This document shows positions 58,778 through 64,000 of a DNA stretch of 64,000 nt, in pieces (position 1 is the stretch's first letter; each line of letters starts with the position of its first letter). Source of the DNA: DRVV01 sp038868255 (GTDB lineage: Archaea; Thermoproteota; Bathyarchaeia; Bathyarchaeales; Bathycorpusculaceae). The notes beneath the pieces are model-generated. The model had not been told where the DNA came from, searched no databases, and saw nothing but the letters and a program-made list of their open reading frames with translations. Where the stretch lies: assembly GCA_038868255.1 (NCBI GenBank), contig JAWCTJ010000001.1, positions 8,370-72,369 on the forward strand. The letters are read 5' to 3'. The position numbers and the translations under genes were made by a program.

Positions 58778-59036
58778 GAGCTTCACCGAATTCCTTGTTC
58801 ATCTCTTGGGCTCTTACAACAGCGTCTAACAAGGCATCCTCAGGTTTTAGGTTGCTCTTTGTCCGCACGTATATTATGGGATTCGAAGTAAGCGGATGAG
58901 GAATGTCGTAGCCTGCCACGTCAACATTCTCGTTTTCCAGCAACTTCTTCTGCAACAAATTGCACAACGTGTGGCCAGCACCCTCAACCTCAATTTTAAG
59001 TTCATTTTCCGTTCGCTTCAACACTTTAATCTTCAT
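58755..59036 (-). CDS. rpo11: RNA polymerase subunit Rpo11 (L)
   Basis: This 93-residue Rpo11 has KIKVLKRTENELKIEVEGAG, HTLCNLLQKKLLENENVDVA and GYDIPHPLTSNPIIYVRT. It dimerises with Rpo3 to nucleate polymerase assembly. The ATG at 59036 fits the family; a GTG at 59042 would add two residues. It overlaps the RNase III-like gene by 23 convergent bases and follows csl4. Confidence 0.96.
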   Translation of the reverse strand: MKIKVLKRTENELKIEVEGAGHTLCNLLQKKLLENENVDVAGYDIPHPLTSNPIIYVRTKSNLKPEDALLDAVVRAQEMNKEFGEALKKFLQS

Positions 59037-59051
59037 TATCACATCAACCTC

Positions 59052-59630
59052 TCAAATTATTCCTTTTCCATAGTCTATTGCAATTTTACGCTTTTCAATT
59101 TTCCCACATCTTGGACACTGTAAATCACGATATCTTTGCTCCAGCAAGTAGCCACAATTTGAGCAAAACGCGTATACTACTCCCAGGCTCTTACCCTTTG
59201 TGGATAAATGATAGGTTCTATTCTTTTCGCTTATAACTTCGGCTCTAATTATGTCGCTGGGCTTGCATACGTCAAACATTGATTCAACAAACCTTGACTG
59301 TGCATCTGAAACATGAAGCAAGCCTGAAAAAAATCCGGAGAGTGCTTTCTTTCCAATTTTGAATATCCTAACAGTGGCCATTTGTGGTTGAACTGCTGAA
59401 ACTTGCCCGATAATTATGCTTCCAACCTTTGGGACTTTAGCTACACGACCTACGGGAAAGACAGAAACCCGCTTATTTTTAAAGTCGATTAGGGCGCAAC
59501 CTATAATCTTTGAATAGATCACGCCATCCTTTGTATAGGCGCCGGAGTCTGGGATGAATTCTTCAATAACACCTAATGGTTCTCCAGGCATCACGAAACG
59601 CCCGCTGTCACGTCTTTGATCTGATGACAT
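59052..59630 (-). CDS. csl4: Exosome RNA-binding subunit Csl4
   Basis: This 192-residue protein has an N-terminal domain (FVMPGEPLGVIEEFIPDSGA), an S1 domain (IIIGQVSAVQPQMATVRIFK, SGLLHVSDAQ) and a C-terminal zinc ribbon (CSNCGYLLEQRYRDLQCPRC). It caps the RNA exosome. GGTG lies seven bases before the ATG at 59630. It is followed by rpo11 after 15 bases. Confidence 0.95.
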   Translation of the reverse strand: MSSDQRRDSGRFVMPGEPLGVIEEFIPDSGAYTKDGVIYSKIIGCALIDFKNKRVSVFPVGRVAKVPKVGSIIIGQVSAVQPQMATVRIFKIGKKALSGFFSGLLHVSDAQSRFVESMFDVCKPSDIIRAEVISEKNRTYHLSTKGKSLGVVYAFCSNCGYLLEQRYRDLQCPRCGKIEKRKIAIDYGKGII

Positions 59631-59735
59631 CACTAACACCACGAAGTACGCATGAGCGCACGTTTTATGTTAAGCTTAAGAGCTAAATAACCAAGCCCTC
59701 AATAAACCTTTTTGTCGCATTAACATAGTTTGGAA

Positions 59736-60734
59736 TTAATATCCAAACCAACCAAATCTGCATAAATCTTCCCATGAAAGTTCACCAACAACCACGCGGG
59801 CTTCATTAGGGGTTATTACTGGCTTCTTAAATCTTGTAGAGTCGTCCAAAGAAAGCCTCGGGCATGCTGTATTCACGTAAGAATCAATCGACGAGAACTC
59901 CATAATAACCTCAGGAGTTAACTCCCTAACAGCGAGAAGACAGGTTTCCTTGCCTGCATTCTCAAGCTTTTCACTTATCTCCAGGGCTTCCTCCAGGCGT
60001 TTCTGACCAGGTTTTAAGCCCACAAAAATGGCAAATGATTTAGCTGCTTTTGCCTCCTGAATAGAAGCCCATCTTTTGTTCAAGATTTTGCGAACTTCGG
60101 CTTCATCGATGATGTAAACGCGTTTCTCATAGGGATCGGCAACTACCACAGGTTTCTGCACCGAAAGGGCTAAACCTAAAGCATGGAATCTTCCTCCACA
60201 TATGAAGAGAAAGGCTTCAACATCCTTGGCTATTGATCGGGCATTGCTGTAGTCGCATCCTATAACCTGCCCAGGGTAGCACATGCGCCCCGTATCTCCT
60301 ATCATAACAGTTTTCCCAGCGCGCACCAAAATTTCCTTAACCTCATCAAGAGTTTGCACATGCTGCACCGTGGTGGCTAGCCCTAACCTGGACCAATCTT
60401 TAATGCTAGCCAAGGCTTTATCAACGACTTCGCCGACGTTCAGCATTGCCCTCGCTTCGATATACACTGTGGGAATTTTCTCATACTTCAGAAGGCGCGA
60501 GTGCCCGTAGTGGATGATTAAATCAGCATTTAAGCTTTCAGCAGTATCTATAGCCAGGTCACACGCACCATGACAAGGGTCAGCCGAAATAATTGGTAGA
60601 GCACCGGTCTTTTTAACAATTTTCGCTATCCTCAAACCCTCATTTTTCAAGCCTTGCGGTAACTGTATTAGTACACGCTTTGCTCCAAGTCTTGATATTT
60701 CCTGCTTCACTCTCTCTTCTTCAAGATCAAACAT
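59736..60734 (-). CDS. dph2: 2-(3-amino-3-carboxypropyl)histidine synthase (Dph2)
   Basis: This 332-residue radical-SAM-like enzyme uses three cysteines for a noncanonical [4Fe-4S] cluster, found in ISADPCHGACDLA, GQVIGCDYSN and VNTACPRLSLDD. It begins diphthamide formation on elongation factor 2. MFDLEEERVKQEISRL from the ATG at 60734 is the family start; a GTG at 60749 would add five residues. Confidence 0.96.
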   Translation of the reverse strand: MFDLEEERVKQEISRLGAKRVLIQLPQGLKNEGLRIAKIVKKTGALPIISADPCHGACDLAIDTAESLNADLIIHYGHSRLLKYEKIPTVYIEARAMLNVGEVVDKALASIKDWSRLGLATTVQHVQTLDEVKEILVRAGKTVMIGDTGRMCYPGQVIGCDYSNARSIAKDVEAFLFICGGRFHALGLALSVQKPVVVADPYEKRVYIIDEAEVRKILNKRWASIQEAKAAKSFAIFVGLKPGQKRLEEALEISEKLENAGKETCLLAVRELTPEVIMEFSSIDSYVNTACPRLSLDDSTRFKKPVITPNEARVVVGELSWEDLCRFGWFGY

Positions 60735-60804
60735 TTTCAAATTAAACACCGATAAATCAGGTGAAATGCGAGACGCATTTGTTAAAAATGTCAGTAAGGG
60801 GATG

Positions 60805-63279
60805 CTATTTTACAGCTTCATCCCATTGATGGGCCCATTCCCAGTCTTCTTTTGGTTTTCTAATTGGGTGCCCGGAAGTCTTTTTATTTAACTCAGCTAA
60901 CCTTTCCAGGATTATCTTTTGCTCTATGCTTGCTACTAAATTTCTTGTGGCGATAACAGCATCTGCATTAACTGAAATGCTGTCTATTCCAGCCCTTACT
61001 AGGAACTCTGTGAAGTCTGGAAGGTTTGAAGGGCCTTCACCGCAGATTGAAACGGTGCATCCGTTTTCGTGAGCAACTTCTATGAGATGGGCTATTATTC
61101 TCTTCACTGCTGGGTCTCTTTCGTCGAAATACCCCATTTGCCCAAGCCTTTCAGAGTCTCTATCGATCATAAGCACTCCTTGCGTCATGTCATTTGAACC
61201 TATAGAGAAGCCGTCACATAGCTTTGAGAATTCATCAGCCATTATTGCTATGGACGGGGTTTCAGCCATAAACCAGACTTTAAAGTCCTTACCTCTTTCA
61301 AGACCCTCCTCTTTCATTATCTGTAAGCAGCGTCTGGCCTCCCATAGGGTTCGCACCATCGGAACCATAACCCAAACATTCTTAAGACCCCATTCCTCAC
61401 GGCATTTTCTAATAGCTTGGCACTCAAGGCGGAACGCTTTCTCATACCATGTACTTATGTAGCGGCTGCATCCTCTCCAACCTAGCATGGGATTAGCCTC
61501 AAAAATTTCGTACTTATCGCCGCCTTTTAGCTCCCGATATTCATTGGTTTTAAAGTCGCTGAATCGCACAACAACAGGTCTTGGTTGTATTGCTCTTGCG
61601 ACTGTTGCTATACCCTCAGCAAGTTTATCCACGAACTTTTGGCCCTGCCCTGTCTCTAACAGGTAAAGAGGGTGCTCACTAATGTAGCTAGCTATTATGA
61701 ATTCAACACGCATCAACCCTATGCCATCAAAGGGAAGATCCCTGTATTCTTCTATCTTTTCAGGAACACCAAGGTTCATGTAAATTTTCGTAGCAGTTAC
61801 AGGAGCATATCTGGGAAACACGGCTAGGTTCACTTGTGGAGAACTTGTAATTCCTAAGTTTTGTTGTGGGGTTGTTAATGTAGGTAGCGCTCCTTCATAC
61901 ACCACACCGCTCCTAGCATCCACAGTGTAAACTTGTCCACTAGTCATCATTTTTGTAGCGGTTTCAGTTCCTACAACACAAGGGATGCCTAGCTCCCGGC
62001 TAACGATAGCGGCATGACAGGTCACACCGCCCTTATCAGTTACGATGGCTCCTGCAAGCCTCATAAAAGGCACATAATCAGGATTCGTCATTTCAGCTAC
62101 AAGGATATCGCCTTTCTGCATGACTTTAGAGGCTTCTTCAGGCGTTGATACGACCCTTGCAATGCCCACACCTACGTCACGCTTACCTGCGGCTATCCCT
62201 CTGACAACGACTTTTAGAGCCTCCGGAGTTCTAGCAGTTTCTGCTTCCACAGTTTTTTCGGGACCTGCAAGTTTCGAACTCCACACTGTTTCGGGTCTAG
62301 CTTGCACTATGAATATGTTGTCAGGGAACGTTAAGTCGCTATCTATGGACCACTCGATATCTTGAGGTTTTCCGTAATGAAGCTCAATTTTCTTTGCTAA
62401 CTCAGCAAGCTTAAGAATCTCCTCATCGCTTATACAGGGCTTGTTCTGTAATTCAGTAGGTACTTCTAAATGAACCGTCTTGCTAGTCACGGGATCTCGC
62501 GAATAATATACTTTTTTGGTGGCTATACGCCTGCTAATTATTTGCATAGACTTTTTATCTACAACGAACTCATCCGGAGTTACGGCTCCAGAAACAACAG
62601 CCTCACCCAGTCCATAATTTCCTTCAATTACTATTTGTTCAGGATCCCCACTTACCGGGTTAATTGTAAACATAACTCCGGCAGCCTTAGCGTTAACCAT
62701 TTTTTGAACGCCAACGCTTATGAGAACTTTCTCATGGGCGAAGCCTTTCTGAGTTCGGTAAAATATAGCTCGCGGAGTAAATAGGCTCGACCAGCACATG
62801 ACAACCTTTTCAAGAACCTCGTCTTCTCCTCTAACGTTCAAGTATGTTTCCTGTTGCCCTGCAAATGAAGCGTCAGGCAGATCCTCAGCAGTGGCACTTG
62901 ACCTTACAGCAACAAATACGTCATCATTAGAATTAAGTTTCCTGCATAGTTCCCTATAAGCCGACTTTATAGCTTTCTCTAATTGCTTCGGCACAGTCGT
63001 AGACTCTATGAGTTCACGGATTTTCTTAGAAGCCAATTCATATTGTTTCGGATCATCTAGATTCGTTACGCTTTCCTTGATTAGTCGGTATATCTTTTCG
63101 GAGATTCCTGTTTCTTCTATGAATTTCTTATATGCGTATGCTGTAACAGCGAAACCTGGAGGAACGGGTATGCCAGCATTGATCATTTCACCTAAATTCG
63201 CGTTTTTGCCTCCGACGATTGGAACATCGTCCTTTCTCAAGTCTTCAAACCAGATCACCAAGTCCTCACGCATCTTCAC
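60805..63279 (-). CDS. ppsA: Phosphoenolpyruvate synthase
   Basis: This 824-residue pyruvate, water dikinase has the ATP-grasp start VPIVGGKNANLGEMINAGIP, VAVRSSATAEDLPDASFAGQ, the swivelling phosphohistidine domain GGVTCHAAIVSRELGIPCVV and the TIM barrel (MLGWRGCSRYIS, FSIGSNDMTQGVL, CGEGPSNLPDFTEFLVRAGI). It converts pyruvate to PEP for gluconeogenesis, which suits growth on acetyl-CoA units. The GTG start overlaps the L10e stop as GTGA, so the two are coupled. Confidence 0.97.
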   Translation of the reverse strand: MKMREDLVIWFEDLRKDDVPIVGGKNANLGEMINAGIPVPPGFAVTAYAYKKFIEETGISEKIYRLIKESVTNLDDPKQYELASKKIRELIESTTVPKQLEKAIKSAYRELCRKLNSNDDVFVAVRSSATAEDLPDASFAGQQETYLNVRGEDEVLEKVVMCWSSLFTPRAIFYRTQKGFAHEKVLISVGVQKMVNAKAAGVMFTINPVSGDPEQIVIEGNYGLGEAVVSGAVTPDEFVVDKKSMQIISRRIATKKVYYSRDPVTSKTVHLEVPTELQNKPCISDEEILKLAELAKKIELHYGKPQDIEWSIDSDLTFPDNIFIVQARPETVWSSKLAGPEKTVEAETARTPEALKVVVRGIAAGKRDVGVGIARVVSTPEEASKVMQKGDILVAEMTNPDYVPFMRLAGAIVTDKGGVTCHAAIVSRELGIPCVVGTETATKMMTSGQVYTVDARSGVVYEGALPTLTTPQQNLGITSSPQVNLAVFPRYAPVTATKIYMNLGVPEKIEEYRDLPFDGIGLMRVEFIIASYISEHPLYLLETGQGQKFVDKLAEGIATVARAIQPRPVVVRFSDFKTNEYRELKGGDKYEIFEANPMLGWRGCSRYISTWYEKAFRLECQAIRKCREEWGLKNVWVMVPMVRTLWEARRCLQIMKEEGLERGKDFKVWFMAETPSIAIMADEFSKLCDGFSIGSNDMTQGVLMIDRDSERLGQMGYFDERDPAVKRIIAHLIEVAHENGCTVSICGEGPSNLPDFTEFLVRAGIDSISVNADAVIATRNLVASIEQKIILERLAELNKKTSGHPIRKPKEDWEWAHQWDEAVK

Positions 63280-63800
63280 GATGCCTTTGCCCCCTCTACT
63301 CCAGCGGGGTCAATCTTTTCAACAACGATTCTAGAGGGCATGGGCAGCTTAACACTAGCCCTTTTCAAAGCTTCTTTAGCTACTTCGACACCATCAGCGT
63401 TTACCCTGACAGCTATTATTGTCTGGTTTGCAGAGACTCTTGCAGCTGTACCAATAGGTTTCCCGAAGGCTTTTCGCATTCCATCTTGAAGCCTGTCTGC
63501 ATGTGCACCGAAGATCATTTTATTTTCGCGAAGTACAACATGAGGATATGGATACACCTGCATAAAGTAGTTGTTTGAAAGCTTATCCATTAGAAGACGG
63601 TTTGTAGCTACTCTTGCTGCTTCCAAGGCATTGTGACGTATTTGGGCGCTTTCCAAAGCTATAAGCCTAGCCTCGTAAGCAAACTTGGCGTTAGGGTCAC
63701 CCATAGTGAACTTTGTTATTTTAGGCTGGGGGAAACCTTTAATGAACTCTTTCCTAGTATATGGTTGTCCCTTTACCTCTCTATAGTTACGTGCATGCAT
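63276..63800 (-). CDS. rpl10e: Ribosomal protein uL16 (L10e)
   Basis: This 174-residue L10e has MHARNYREVKGQPYTRKEFI, GFPQPKITKFTMGDPNAKF, RHNALEAARVATNRLLMDKL, NYFMQVYPYPHVVLRENKM and GMRKAFGKPIGTAARV. AGAGGAA lies upstream of the ATG. It overlaps ppsA by four bases. Confidence 0.97.
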   Translation of the reverse strand: MHARNYREVKGQPYTRKEFIKGFPQPKITKFTMGDPNAKFAYEARLIALESAQIRHNALEAARVATNRLLMDKLSNNYFMQVYPYPHVVLRENKMIFGAHADRLQDGMRKAFGKPIGTAARVSANQTIIAVRVNADGVEVAKEALKRASVKLPMPSRIVVEKIDPAGVEGAKAS

Positions 63801-63833
63801 CAGGCATTCCTCTCAATTATCCCTTACAGCACG

Positions 63834-63843
63834 ATATTTAAAC
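63834..63843 (-). promoter_or_regulatory. TATA box of the L10e-ppsA operon
   Basis: On the minus strand GTTTAAATAT lies about 35 to 45 bases before the ATG at 63800, a typical archaeal promoter position. Confidence 0.55.
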
Positions 63844-63897
63844 ACTTCCTTATTGATAACCATTCAGGCATAAAATCGGATTTTTCAACGGTTATAA

Positions 63898-64000
63898 TCA
63901 TAAAATTCTTCTGTTTTTGAACCACACCTTCGCCAGTTCATCATAGTTTATGAAGACCCTCTTAAGTATCGGAATATACATTTGTATTTCCTCATCTGTG
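63898..64000 (-). CDS. C-terminal end of an unidentified protein (cut by window edge)
   Basis: On the minus strand, codons entering from the right edge read TDEEIQMYIPILKRVFINYD and ELAKVWFKNRRIL before TGA at 63898. The amphipathic, protein-like composition and its position before the L10e promoter support a real gene end. Too little is visible to name it. Confidence 0.5.
   Translation of the reverse strand, partial: TDEEIQMYIPILKRVFINYDELAKVWFKNRRIL

Overview
The window is archaeal chromosomal DNA, densely coded on both strands. The archaeal markers are ribosomal proteins S6e, S24e, S27ae and L10e, RNA polymerase subunits Rpo7 and Rpo11, Spt4, aIF2-gamma, the exosome protein Csl4, Dph2, class I lysyl-tRNA synthetase, the GTP-dependent dephospho-CoA kinase family and both aconitase-X subunits of the archaeal modified mevalonate pathway. 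Promoters look archaeal (A/T-rich TATA boxes) and Shine-Dalgarno sites are of the GGAGGTGA type. Formylmethanofuran dehydrogenase, tungsten enzymes, Hdr/ETF electron-transfer proteins and CoA-linked catabolism in one organism suggest an anaerobic, sediment-type member of the Thermoproteota such as Bathyarchaeia. That placement is inference.

Positions 1 to about 38,230 form an anaerobic CoA-thioester catabolism island. At the left edge are a truncated aldehyde ferredoxin oxidoreductase (AOR), a membrane-anchored rhodanese and an iron alcohol dehydrogenase. From 4.3 to 16.6 kb, redox genes and beta-oxidation genes alternate: an HdrD-like protein, an HdrA-MvhD fusion, EtfAB, an acyl-CoA dehydrogenase, an HMG-CoA-synthase-like/DUF35 fusion, a thiolase, and an hdrA-hdrC-hdrB operon. 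From 17.7 to 21.1 kb, a five-gene operon encodes a MoaD-like protein, a 47-residue zinc ribbon, an AOR-family tungsten enzyme, a polyferredoxin and an HdrC-like protein. From 21.1 to 25.6 kb, on the minus strand, are a second thiolase, its DUF35 partner, an F420-dependent flavin oxidoreductase, a 3-hydroxyacyl-CoA dehydrogenase and a crotonase. From 25.7 to 30.5 kb is a formylmethanofuran dehydrogenase operon (fwdC-D-B-A plus ferredoxin). From 30.5 to 38.2 kb are a DHOD-like flavoprotein, an Old Yellow Enzyme homologue, a molybdopterin oxidoreductase, and three genes closely resembling the dienoyl-CoA hydratase, 6-hydroxy dehydrogenase and 6-oxo ring hydrolase of bacterial anaerobic benzoyl-CoA degradation.

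Read together, the island could encode a nearly complete archaeal benzoyl-CoA pathway. The AOR, ferredoxin and Hdr proteins would form an ATP-independent (class II, BamBC-like) ring reductase. Dch, Had and Oah would hydrate, oxidise and open the ring. The dehydrogenase, thiolase, acyl-CoA dehydrogenase and crotonase genes would carry the product to acetyl-CoA. Fwd and possibly the F420 enzyme would link it to C1 metabolism. The Dch and Had calls rest on close motif matches recalled from the bacterial enzymes; the class II reductase is inferred from gene content.

From 38.2 kb to the right end the window holds housekeeping genes: lysK, tmk, aconitase X, tRNA-Glu(UUC), S6e to S27ae with aIF2-gamma, rpo7 and spt4, the L3-L4-L23-L2-S19 operon, APS kinase, rpo11, csl4, dph2, ppsA and L10e. 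Two genes, fwdA and the APS kinase, appear to begin at CTG codons behind strong Shine-Dalgarno sites, and would be truncated by ordinary start calling. Several promoters in the catabolic island carry clear inverted repeats that may be operators. No CRISPR array, insertion sequence or replication origin was seen.
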